Source: Clostridiales bacterium (GTDB lineage: Bacteria > Bacillota > Clostridia > Oscillospirales > Oscillospiraceae). Taken from it: DNA of 22,620 bases. The position numbers and the translations under genes were made by a program. Below are positions 6,200-12,618 of this stretch, piece by piece; position 1 is the first letter of the stretch, and each line of letters starts with the position of its first letter. Below the pieces are notes generated by a model. It was not told where the DNA came from and made no database searches. It was given only the letters and a program-made list of their open reading frames with translations. Location: the NCBI GenBank assembly GCA_017577345.1, contig PITX01000001.1, positions 1-22,620 of the forward strand. Reading direction: 5' to 3'.

Positions 6200-7936
6200 T
6201 CATTCAATCACAATAAACCCCTCTTTTTCCTGTTTCAGTGCGTTGTTGTCGCGTTTGCCGTTGGAATGAACGGGGAATGAGGTGCGGAACTTATATTTTG
6301 TCGGTACCTCGTCAATAGGCAGACGCTCTTTACAATTCTCGTAAATCTTATGAGCGAGTTTGTTTTCGTCAAAAGAAATCTCGTTTCTCACAGTCATATG
6401 GGCGGCAAGAACGATATGTCCGTTTTCCTCTACTGCTACTACCTTACAACCGGAAAGGGACTCTTCCTGCAAAATTACATCTTCTATATCAAACATATAC
6501 ACTTTTTTTCCGCTGTCAAGAGTTGCAGAATCGGTGGCTCTGCCGAGAACAAATAACAATCCATCTTCATCTATGTATCCAATATCTCCTGTGCATCCCC
6601 AAACCACGCCATTTTTATCATTCCAGAAATAGTCTTTAGTGGCCGCTCTATTCTTATAGTACTCTAACATATGTGATGGAGAATCCACTCTTATTTCTCC
6701 ATGACATCCATAGGGTAGTTCAGCATTAGTTGTTGGATCAAAAATTCCAACATTAATGTGCGCCATAGGAATTCCTACACTTCCGCTTTTGTTGGCTACA
6801 ATACTATCTGTAACTTTGCCACCAAGCTCGCACATTCCGTACCCTTTCATCAAAGGAGACAAACAACCCTTATCTTTTAAAAAGGCATTGATTTCTATTT
6901 CGCTTTGAGGTATCACTTTTTCGCCACCCGTGAAAGGAAACTCCAGAAAAGACAGTGTCCTATTAAAGGATTTAATATGTATGGCTTTGAGCCAAATGCT
7001 CGTAGCAACAAGCACAAAGAAAGGTTTATATTTTATAACGTCCTTAACAAAAGTTTCAGCGTTAAAAGTTGGTTCCAAAATAACTGTAACGCCATTAGTC
7101 AATGGCAGGAGGACAGATTGGATGATTCCGGTAGAAAACCATACGGGAATCATTTGTAAAAACATAGCCCCGCGCTTAAATAATAACCCGGACGAAAGTG
7201 AGTCAGTTATAGTAGCATTTGACGCGTCATTTGATAAAACAATTCCTTTTGATGCGCCAGTGCTTCCAGAAGAATACACCATAATTACAGGAGTGTCCTT
7301 TTGATACGGTGCTTCGGTTTCACCTTTATAAGAAGTACCGACCCTTTCAAAATCATTCCAATGCATGAGGCGGTACGGCACTTGTGATTTCAAAATGCTT
7401 TTCGTCTTTCCTTTGAGCAAAGCAATTGTTTTGATCGGGTTCTTCATGGAATGATATACGGGAATGATGACCGCGTTTTTGATGCAGGTTTTCGGCAACG
7501 CTTTTTCTATGTAGGAATACATTTCGTCCAGAATGAAGATCCACTCTGCTTCGGTGTCGTTGATGCGGTCAATCATTTGCTCGGTAGTGAATAAAGGATT
7601 GATAAAATTGGCAATAGCGCCGATTTTACTGCAAGCAAGCACGATATAGATCGCTTCCGGCACACCGGCAGTGCAAAGGTTTACACAGTCGCCCTCTTTA
7701 ATGCCGATTTGTTTTAACGATTTTGCGCAAATATCTATTTGCTCAAATAAGACTCCATAAGAAATATCTTTGTTGAAATACCGAATGGCGATATCCTTTG
7801 GATAATTCTTATTGTTATCATAAATGTTTCTATAGACCGTACACTCCGGCGCTTTCATCGCTAACGCCTCTTCGGTGTAGTATTTCAGCCACGGTTTGTC
7901 GATGGACGGATAGCCCGTCAGTTTCTTTTCTTGCAT
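6200..7936 (-). CDS. AMP-forming acyl-CoA synthetase / adenylate-forming ligase (ANL superfamily)
   Basis: This 578-residue cytosolic enzyme is expected to activate a carboxylic acid with ATP to an acyl-AMP and usually pass it to CoA. The ANL core motifs are intact: SSGSTGASKG phosphate loop (222-231), YGMCE (366-370), TGD (449-451), the hinge region GRATD (465-469), and the C-terminal catalytic lysine in NGKRD (K561). The substrate cannot be read from sequence. No acyl-carrier protein, CoA-transferase or peptide-synthetase partner is adjacent. The ATG at 7936 has AAGGAG ten bases upstream. The gene is much AT-richer than its neighbours, uses A/T-ending codons, is monocistronic, and is bounded by inverted repeats, which suggests acquisition by transfer. 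It sits behind a structured leader and terminator (7959-8121). Confidence 0.9.
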   Translation of the reverse strand: MQEKKLTGYPSIDKPWLKYYTEEALAMKAPECTVYRNIYDNNKNYPKDIAIRYFNKDISYGVLFEQIDICAKSLKQIGIKEGDCVNLCTAGVPEAIYIVLACSKIGAIANFINPLFTTEQMIDRINDTEAEWIFILDEMYSYIEKALPKTCIKNAVIIPVYHSMKNPIKTIALLKGKTKSILKSQVPYRLMHWNDFERVGTSYKGETEAPYQKDTPVIMVYSSGSTGASKGIVLSNDASNATITDSLSSGLLFKRGAMFLQMIPVWFSTGIIQSVLLPLTNGVTVILEPTFNAETFVKDVIKYKPFFVLVATSIWLKAIHIKSFNRTLSFLEFPFTGGEKVIPQSEIEINAFLKDKGCLSPLMKGYGMCELGGKVTDSIVANKSGSVGIPMAHINVGIFDPTTNAELPYGCHGEIRVDSPSHMLEYYKNRAATKDYFWNDKNGVVWGCTGDIGYIDEDGLLFVLGRATDSATLDSGKKVYMFDIEDVILQEESLSGCKVVAVEENGHIVLAAHMTVRNEISFDENKLAHKIYENCKERLPIDEVPTKYKFRTSFPVHSNGKRDNNALKQEKEGFIVIE

Positions 7937-7958
7937 GGTGCGTGTTCTCCTTACAATT

Positions 7959-7986
7959 AAAAAAGTGCGCAGCCGAAGCTACGCAC
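7959..7986 (-). terminator. Leader terminator upstream of the adenylating-enzyme gene
   Basis: On the minus strand GTGCGTAGC-TTCG-GCTGCGCAC forms a 9-bp stem (one G-U pair) with a stable UUCG loop, followed by TTTTTT. It lies 22 bases before the start codon and inside the predicted leader. The segment 8005-7999 (CGAAGCT) can pair with 7980-7974 (AGCTTCG), which would remove part of the stem, so an antiterminated state is possible. Confidence 0.8.
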
Positions 7987-8121
7987 CGAAAAACGCAGAG
8001 CTTCGATTTGCTACCACACAAACTTTCGGCAATTCTCACGGAGACGCCAAAACAGAAGTCTGCATTTTTACCAAAGTAAAAATGTGACTCCGCAAAAATT
8101 GCCATATTCAGTTTGTGTGGT
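7959..8121 (-). ncRNA. Structured leader RNA, candidate riboswitch or small RNA (unrecognised family)
   Basis: A consensus promoter predicts a start at about 8121, exactly the first base of a 12-bp helix. P1 pairs 8121-8110 with 8024-8013 (ACCACACAAACT and its perfect complement). P2 pairs 8103-8097 with 8034-8028 (GGCAATT). P3 pairs 8092-8088 with 8043-8039 (CGGAG). P4 is a 9-bp hairpin, 8084-8076 with 8071-8063, four-base loop. A 19-base asymmetric internal loop (8062-8044) lies between P4 and P3. After P1 come a linker and the intrinsic terminator. I found no T-box signature, SRP GGAAG/GNRA site, or motif of a riboswitch I know. It could be a cis-acting riboswitch, an independent RNA of about 160 nt with a 6S-like long hairpin, or a miniature inverted-repeat element. 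Confidence 0.55.
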
Positions 8122-8127
8122 GGCATC

Positions 8128-8156
8128 ATTATAGCATAGAGTACAAATAATTGCAA
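8128..8156 (-). promoter_or_regulatory. Sigma-A promoter of the structured leader / adenylating-enzyme gene
   Basis: On the minus strand TTGCAA (8156-8151) and TATAAT (8133-8128) are 17 bases apart. It is the only strong promoter upstream of the gene. Confidence 0.8.
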
Positions 8157-8196
8157 TATAAAAGGCAAAAATGGACGAAGCTCTTAAATGACAAGA

Positions 8197-8258
8197 GACA
8201 TCTTTTCACGGTGAAGCCGTGAAAGTGTCATAGTGGGTTACGCACTTTAAGTGCGTAA
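8197..8258. repeat. Two adjacent hairpins in the tRNA-to-leader spacer
   Basis: TTTCACGG (8204-8211) pairs with CCGTGAAA (8217-8224), closed by an outer GACA/TGTC pair of arms. TTACGCAC (8238-8245) pairs with GTGCGTAA (8251-8258). No U-tract follows on the minus strand and no ORF is present, so they do not look like simple terminators. Beyond these the spacer 8160-8320 shows nothing I can name. Confidence 0.4.
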
Positions 8259-8317
8259 AAACCAACTGAAAAAGAAAATGAACAGACCAAAAAGTCTGCT
8301 CAAATACAAAGAAGCAT

Positions 8318-8362
8318 ATAAAAACTGAGTGTCCATAACTCACTTGCGTTATGAACACTCAG
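8318..8362 (-). terminator. Terminator of tRNA-Leu, also the right copy of the inverted repeat
   Basis: CTGAGTGT pairs with ACACTCAG and CATAAC with GTTATG, with a single mismatch between the two helices. On the minus strand TTTTTATATG follows. It begins two bases past the tRNA CCA end. Its 5' arm and loop are repeated in inverted orientation at 6122-6149. Confidence 0.8.
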
Positions 8363-8364
8363 CA

Positions 8365-8447
8365 TGGTGCGGGTAACAGGATTTGAACCTGCACGGTTGC
8401 CCACCGGAACCTAAATCCGGCGTGTCTGCCAATTCCACCATACCCGC
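8365..8447 (-). tRNA. tRNA-Leu, anticodon UAG
   Basis: The 83-base gene folds into a full cloverleaf. The acceptor stem GCGGGTA pairs with TACCCGC, followed by A and an encoded CCA. The anticodon stem CCGGA/TCCGG holds loop TTTAGGT, giving anticodon TAG for CUN leucine codons. The T-arm is GCAGG-TTCAAAT-CCTGT, and an enlarged variable arm is present, as expected for a class II tRNA. It has its own promoter and terminator. Confidence 0.95.
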
Positions 8448-8460
8448 AAATTGCAACTGT

Positions 8461-8489
8461 ATTTTAGCACCCTCCCCACTGCCTGTCAA
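8461..8489 (-). promoter_or_regulatory. Sigma-A promoter of tRNA-Leu
   Basis: TTGACA (8489-8484) and TAAAAT (8466-8461) on the minus strand are 17 bases apart, 13 bases before the tRNA 5' end. Confidence 0.85.
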
Positions 8490-8529
8490 GCAAACGCCTG
8501 TAAAGATTAACATAATATGAAAAAATGCC

Positions 8530-8558
8530 TTGACAAGTGCCGCGACGGACATTAAAAT
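8530..8558 (+). promoter_or_regulatory. Sigma-A promoter of rny
   Basis: TTGACA (8530-8535) and TAAAAT (8553-8558) are 17 bases apart. It is divergent from the tRNA promoter, with 40 bases between the two -35 boxes. The leader to rny is about 115 bases. Confidence 0.85.
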
Positions 8559-8580
8559 AACTTTGGATTAGTATGGTCTT

Positions 8581-8636
8581 TCCGGACTTTGGGGTAGTCC
8601 GGACAGGCGTTGCTTTTTCTCCGGCGCATTGCGCCG
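8581..8636 (+). promoter_or_regulatory. Two hairpins in the rny 5' leader
   Basis: TCCGGACT (8581-8588) pairs with AGTCCGGA (8596-8603), followed by GCTTTTTCT about ten bases later. CGGCGC (8622-8627) pairs with GCGCCG (8631-8636) over a three-base loop. They sit between the promoter and the ribosome site and could affect transcript stability or autoregulation. Confidence 0.45.
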
Positions 8637-8680
8637 ACCGTATACCCGAATTTACAGAACAGGAGGTGTATTCACGGAAT

Positions 8681-10222
8681 ATGGAATGGTATTTTTGGGC
8701 TATTATTGTAGCCGTAACTGCACTGCTATTCTTCTTCATCGGCTTTACCTACCGCAAAAAAGTCGCTGAGCGCGAGATCAAAAGCGCAGAAGCTGAAGCC
8801 ACGCGCATTATCAACGAAGCCATCAAGGGCGGCGAGAACAAGAAGCGCGAGATGCTGGTCGAAGCCAAAGAAGAGATCCATAAAAACCGTACCGAATACG
8901 AAAAAGAAGTCAAAGAACGCCGCGCTGATCTGCAAAAGCAGGAACGCCGTCTGCAGCAGAAGGAAGAATCCCTCGACAAGAAAATGGATGCCTTCGAGCG
9001 CAAGGAGGAGGATCTCCACAAGCGTCAGGCCGCTGTTGCCGCCACGCAGGAGGAGGTCAACCTGATCAAAAAGAGCCAGCTGGAAATGCTGGAAAAAATC
9101 TCCGGACTGACGCAGGAAGATGCAAAGAGTCAGCTTCTCAAAGCACTTGAAAACGAATGCCGTCACGAAGCTGCGATGAAGATCAAGGAAATCGAGGCAC
9201 AGACCAAGGACAACGCCGATCAGCTTGCGCGTGAGATCATTTCCATCGCCATTCAGCGTTGTGCCGCAGATCATGCCGCGGAAGCCACTGTTTCCGTCGT
9301 AGCTCTGCCCAACGATGAAATGAAGGGACGCATCATCGGTCGTGAGGGTCGCAATATCCGCACGCTGGAATCCATCACCGGCGTCGATCTCATCATCGAC
9401 GATACGCCGGAGGCGATCACCGTTTCCTCGTTCGACCCCGTCCGCCGTGAGATCGCCCGTCTGGCTCTGGAAAAGCTCATTGCCGACGGTCGTATCCATC
9501 CGACCCGCATCGAGGATCTGGTTGAAAAATCCCGCAAGGAAGTTGACCGCGTGATCAAGCAGGAGGGCGAACGCGCCACCTTTGAGACCGGCATCAACAA
9601 CCTGCATCCGGAGCTTATCAAGCTCCTCGGCCGTCAGAAGTACCGCACTTCCTACGGTCAGAATGTGCTCAATCATTCCATCGAGGTCGCGCACATCTCC
9701 GGTCTGCTTGCAAGCGAGCTGGGCGTGGATGTCACCCTTGCCAAGCGTGCAGGTCTGCTGCATGACCTCGGCAAGTCCGTTGACCACGAAATGGAGGGCA
9801 GTCATGTCCAGTTGGGCGTTGAGCTTGCCAGAAAATACAATGAATCTCCCGATGTCATCCACGCCATTGAGGCGCACCACAATGATGTCGAGCCGCGTAC
9901 CGTCATTGCCTGCCTCGTTCAGGCTGCCGATGCGATCTCCGCTGCCCGTCCCGGTGCACGCCGTGAGAATGTGGAGAATTATATCCGCCGTCTGGAAAAA
10001 CTGGAAGAGATCACCGGCTCTTACCCCGGAGTCGAGAAGTCCTTTGCCATCCAGGCAGGTCGTGAGGTCCGTATCATGGTCAAGCCCGAGGAGGTATCCG
10101 AGGACAACATGGTGCTGCTTGCCCGCGAGCTGGCACGCAAGATCGAATCCGAGCTGGAATACCCCGGTCAGATCAAGGTCAATGTCATCCGAGAGACAAA
10201 GGCGACCGAGTACGCAAAGTAA
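8681..10222 (+). CDS. rny: Ribonuclease Y
   Basis: This 513-residue membrane-anchored endoribonuclease starts bulk mRNA decay in Firmicutes. Domain order is typical: N-terminal membrane helix (about 4-24), a long charged coiled coil (about 30-190), a KH domain with [12 protein letters not shown], and an HD domain with the metal-binding pair in LLHDLGK plus downstream histidines in EAHHND. Length fits the family (about 520). I chose ATG 8681 because the earlier in-frame ATG at 8573 would add 36 residues before the membrane anchor and lies near the predicted transcription start. AGGAGG is 14 bases upstream, a long spacing. It has its own promoter and terminator. Confidence 0.97.
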   Translation: MEWYFWAIIVAVTALLFFFIGFTYRKKVAEREIKSAEAEATRIINEAIKGGENKKREMLVEAKEEIHKNRTEYEKEVKERRADLQKQERRLQQKEESLDKKMDAFERKEEDLHKRQAAVAATQEEVNLIKKSQLEMLEKISGLTQEDAKSQLLKALENECRHEAAMKIKEIEAQTKDNADQLAREIISIAIQRCAADHAAEATVSVVALPNDEMKGRIIGREGRNIRTLESITGVDLIIDDTPEAITVSSFDPVRREIARLALEKLIADGRIHPTRIEDLVEKSRKEVDRVIKQEGERATFETGINNLHPELIKLLGRQKYRTSYGQNVLNHSIEVAHISGLLASELGVDVTLAKRAGLLHDLGKSVDHEMEGSHVQLGVELARKYNESPDVIHAIEAHHNDVEPRTVIACLVQAADAISAARPGARRENVENYIRRLEKLEEITGSYPGVEKSFAIQAGREVRIMVKPEEVSEDNMVLLARELARKIESELEYPGQIKVNVIRETKATEYAK

Positions 10223-10231
10223 TTTAATATC

Positions 10232-10269
10232 AAAAAGCTGCTGCAAACGGTGTTTGCAGCAGCTTTTTT
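10232..10269 (+). terminator. Bidirectional terminator between rny and the ABC permease gene
   Basis: AAGCTGCTGCAAAC and its complement form a 14-bp stem with a three-base loop, followed by a T-run on the plus strand and by TTTTT on the minus strand. It can end both convergent transcripts. Confidence 0.9.
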
Positions 10270-10293
10270 GTGAATCATTTGCCTGTCGGGAAA

Positions 10294-11040
10294 TCACTTT
10301 TGTTTCATTTTTTGCGTATAAATCACGATGGCGACAGTCAGCAGTCCGACTGCCCATGCGCAGACGATCCAAAGCGTTCCGAGGATGTCCGCGTATCTGC
10401 CGTCCATCGCTGCGCGGCAGGCATCCACCGCATTCGCAAAGGGCAGAACATAGGCGACCGTGCGGAACGCGCCGCCGATCAGATCGAGAGAAAACCAGAT
10501 GCCGGAGAGCCATGCGGAAAGGTTCGTCAGCAGGGCACCGCAGACTCCGCCCACTGCCTTTTCGCTCAGGCAGGTGCCGCAGATCAGACCGATGGCAATA
10601 TTGACCACCGTGATCGGCAGGCTGACGGCAATACACAGCAGAAGATTGCCGCTGAGCGGAAGTCCGAGGATCACCGCCGCGCCAAAGCAGACGATCATCT
10701 GTGCCGCCGCCATCGGAAGGAACGGCAGCAGATAACCGAGAATGAAGTTACTGCCGGTCATCGGCGAGGTATAAAGGCGCAGCAGGAAAGAGCTGCCGCG
10801 ATCCTTGGAAATCAGCAGCGCGGCAAACAGTGCGATGAAGCTCAGACTGAATACGCCGATGCCCGGCGCAAGCTTCTGCATTTCAAACAGATCCATATGT
10901 GCTTCTTCCGGAATACTGCCGTTGATGATGCTCAGAAGCACCAACAGCAAAATCGGGAACGCAATGCCGAAAAATAGACTGAGCGGATCGCGCACCATTT
11001 CTTTCAGATTGCGCTTTGCAAAGCAGAGTGCTCGTTTCAC
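10294..11040 (-). CDS. ABC-2 type transporter permease
   Basis: This 248-residue integral membrane protein has about six hydrophobic segments, a cytosolic N-terminal stretch (RNLKEMVRDPLSLFFGIAFP) typical of ABC-2 permeases, and a conserved 'SPMTG' region in the middle. It forms the membrane part of an exporter with the ATPase encoded just upstream; the two genes overlap by ATGA (11037-11040). Related systems export drugs, peptides, lipids or polymers, and no substrate can be assigned here. It is the last gene of the operon. Confidence 0.88.
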   Translation of the reverse strand: MKRALCFAKRNLKEMVRDPLSLFFGIAFPILLLVLLSIINGSIPEEAHMDLFEMQKLAPGIGVFSLSFIALFAALLISKDRGSSFLLRLYTSPMTGSNFILGYLLPFLPMAAAQMIVCFGAAVILGLPLSGNLLLCIAVSLPITVVNIAIGLICGTCLSEKAVGGVCGALLTNLSAWLSGIWFSLDLIGGAFRTVAYVLPFANAVDACRAAMDGRYADILGTLWIVCAWAVGLLTVAIVIYTQKMKQK

Positions 11041-11753
11041 GGCATCTCACCTCCTGCCAGCCGGATAAAAGCATCCTCGAAACGATCCGTTCCCGCCGCC
11101 TCCATAAGCTCCTGCGGCGTGCCGCAGATCTTCAGACTGCCGCCGCCCATCACGCCGACACGGTTCGCCAGTGCCTCCGCTTCCTCCAGATAATGCGTTG
11201 TCAAAATCACCGTGACCTTGCCCTTCAGCCCCGCAATGACCTTCCACAGCTCGCGCCGTGCCAGCACATCCAGACCCAGCGTCGGCTCATCGAGAAACAG
11301 GAGCTTCGGATCGGAAACCAGTGCCATGGCGATCGACAGCCTGCGCTGCCAGCCGCCGGACAGTGTCTTCGCCCTGCATATTTCAACCTTTTTCAGTCCC
11401 AGCTCCTCCAGCATTGTCAGCACTCTGCCCCGGTCACCGCCGTAAATGTCGGCGATCAGTTCCATATTTTCCCGCACCGTCAAATTGGGGGCAACTGCCG
11501 TTTCCTGCGGCGATACGGCGATACGCTGCTTGATTTCGGGCAGTTCGGATTTAAGATCATAACCGAGCACCCGCGCCGTGCCGTCCGTCGGTCTGAGCAG
11601 ACCTGACAGCAGCTTGATCGTTGTTGTCTTGCCCGCACCGTTGACACCCAAAAGCGCGAACAGCTCCCCCTCGCGCACGGTCAAATTCAGTCTGTCCACC
11701 GCCGCGACCGCACCGAAGTACTTTGTCAGATTGTTTGTTTCAATCGCGTTCAT
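11037..11753 (-). CDS. ABC transporter ATP-binding protein
   Basis: This 238-residue ATPase carries Walker A GVNGAGKTT (36-44), signature LSGGW (131-135), Walker B LLFLDEP (151-157) and a switch histidine in LTTHYLEEA. The sequence groups with DrrA/CcmA-like export ATPases that pair with ABC-2 permeases. It overlaps both neighbours by ATGA, so translation of regulator, ATPase and permease is probably coupled. The signature has W where Q is usual (LSGGW instead of LSGGQ), a small but visible departure. Confidence 0.93.
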   Translation of the reverse strand: MNAIETNNLTKYFGAVAAVDRLNLTVREGELFALLGVNGAGKTTTIKLLSGLLRPTDGTARVLGYDLKSELPEIKQRIAVSPQETAVAPNLTVRENMELIADIYGGDRGRVLTMLEELGLKKVEICRAKTLSGGWQRRLSIAMALVSDPKLLFLDEPTLGLDVLARRELWKVIAGLKGKVTVILTTHYLEEAEALANRVGVMGGGSLKICGTPQELMEAAGTDRFEDAFIRLAGGEMP

Positions 11754-11980
11754 GCATTTTCCTCCGGAAATATCTGCGCCGTGAGCTTCTGATAAAGCTC
11801 CCTCGTCTGCGCTTTATCGGGAATTGCAATGCCTCTCATTTTGTCCGCCAACAGAAGAAGAATATCACCGGCGTGAATACCGAACATTTCGCGTACCTCC
11901 GCCGGAATGACGATCTGCCCCTTGGGGCCGACCTTGACAGGGGCAAGAAACCTTCCCTCCGGGTGTGATGTATTGCTCAT
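11750..11980 (-). CDS. AbrB/SpoVT-type transcriptional regulator
   Basis: This 76-residue protein has a swapped-hairpin AbrB DNA-binding domain, with the core VGPKGQIVIPAEVREMFGIHAGD at about 17-39 of the mature frame. It probably dimerises and controls its own operon, which includes the downstream ABC exporter. I chose ATG 11980 because AGAGGT lies about six bases upstream; the frame is open to 12025 but the earlier ATG has no ribosome site and would overlap the -10 box. An inverted repeat covers its promoter. An antitoxin role is unlikely because no toxin gene is adjacent. Confidence 0.85.
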   Translation of the reverse strand: MSNTSHPEGRFLAPVKVGPKGQIVIPAEVREMFGIHAGDILLLLADKMRGIAIPDKAQTRELYQKLTAQIFPEENA

Positions 11981-12004
11981 GTTGTCACCTCTTTCGTATA
12001 ACTT

Positions 12005-12041
12005 GTATAACAAATTATACTGCAAGACGAAAAAAAGTCAA
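12005..12041 (-). promoter_or_regulatory. Promoter and possible operator of the AbrB-ABC operon
   Basis: TTGACT (12041-12036) and TATAAT (12019-12014) on the minus strand are 16 bases apart. The inverted repeat GTATAA-N4-TTATAC (12005-12020) covers the -10 box, where a bound repressor would block transcription. A further TTATAC-like half-site lies just downstream. The regulator encoded by the first gene is the natural candidate; that is inference. Confidence 0.65.
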
Positions 12042-12052
12042 GTACTTCGCAA

Positions 12053-12085
12053 TAAAACACCGCGCAGGCAAAGATGCCTGCGCGG
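12053..12085 (-). terminator. Terminator of the response-regulator operon
   Basis: An 11-bp stem (CCGCGCAGGCA and complement, four-base loop, 12060-12085) is followed on the minus strand by TGTTTTATT. It lies just past the stop of the PDZ protein gene. Confidence 0.75.
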
Positions 12086-12092
12086 GTCAATT

Positions 12093-12608
12093 TCAATCTT
12101 CGCGGTAGGTCAGCTCGATCCGGATTTCCTCACCGCCGCGGTAAATCTCCATCTGCACCTTCTCGCCGTCAGAACAGGCAGTCAAAAGCGCAATGCAGTC
12201 CTGCACGCTGTCCGGCTGATCGCTGCCGATGCGGAGGATCACATCGCCCGGCAGAATGCCCGCGTGCGCCGAAGTGCCGTTTTCATCCACCTGACCGACA
12301 ATCACGCCGTTCGGCAGATCCCAGTAGCGCCGCTGTGTGTCCTCCAGATCGCAGATCAGCATACCGCAGATCGACGTCTGCTCCTGCTGACCGTTCTCCG
12401 GGCGGAGCATCAGGCTCTTCTGCTCCGTCAGTGCTGACCGCTCCGCGACTTCCGGCTTCTCCTGCAGGTGCGGGATCACAAACGGAATGACATTCGCCGC
12501 CAGCAGGACGACCACAAGCGCAGCTGCCAGTCCGACATAGGATTTCCCGTTTTTCGGCTGTCGCCCCGTGCCGTAATAGTCCGGCATTCTCGGATCTTCC
12601 GTAGTCAT
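12093..12608 (-). CDS. Membrane-anchored PDZ-domain protein
   Basis: This 171-residue protein has a short cytosolic N-terminus, one membrane helix (about 24-46), a linker, and a PDZ domain at about 85-168 (GVIVGQVDENGTSAHAGILPGDVILRIG is its core). It resembles the PDZ part of HtrA/DegP proteases, but there is no trypsin-like catalytic domain, so it should bind peptide ends rather than cut them. It starts ten bases after the sensor kinase stop, and its ribosome site AGGTGA includes that stop codon. The position suggests a role in signalling by, or feedback on, the two-component pair. That role is inference. Confidence 0.8.
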   Translation of the reverse strand: MTTEDPRMPDYYGTGRQPKNGKSYVGLAAALVVVLLAANVIPFVIPHLQEKPEVAERSALTEQKSLMLRPENGQQEQTSICGMLICDLEDTQRRYWDLPNGVIVGQVDENGTSAHAGILPGDVILRIGSDQPDSVQDCIALLTACSDGEKVQMEIYRGGEEIRIELTYRED

Positions 12609-12618
12609 CCCTCCATTC

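Noticed and set aside
7959..8121. T-box, SRP RNA, tmRNA or RNase P RNA identity for the leader
   Set aside because: No GGUACCGCG-type T-box, no SRP GGAAG/GCAGCC helix, no tRNA-like ends and no RNase P core are present.
7830..8168. 112-codon minus-strand frame through the leader
   Set aside because: It overlaps the start of the adenylating-enzyme gene in another frame and begins upstream of the promoter that defines the leader.
6117..8368. ATGGT as a target-site duplication of the inverted-repeat segment
   Set aside because: The right copy is one base away from the repeat end and is part of the tRNA CCA sequence; five bases can match by chance.
8349..8552. 67-codon frame containing MVELADTPDLGSGG
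   Set aside because: This is the well-known false translation of a tRNA-Leu gene.
8726..10636. 636-codon open frame on the minus strand antisense to rny
   Set aside because: It lies opposite a clear rny gene, has low-complexity composition, no ribosome site, and crosses the rny terminator. It is a shadow of strong codon bias.
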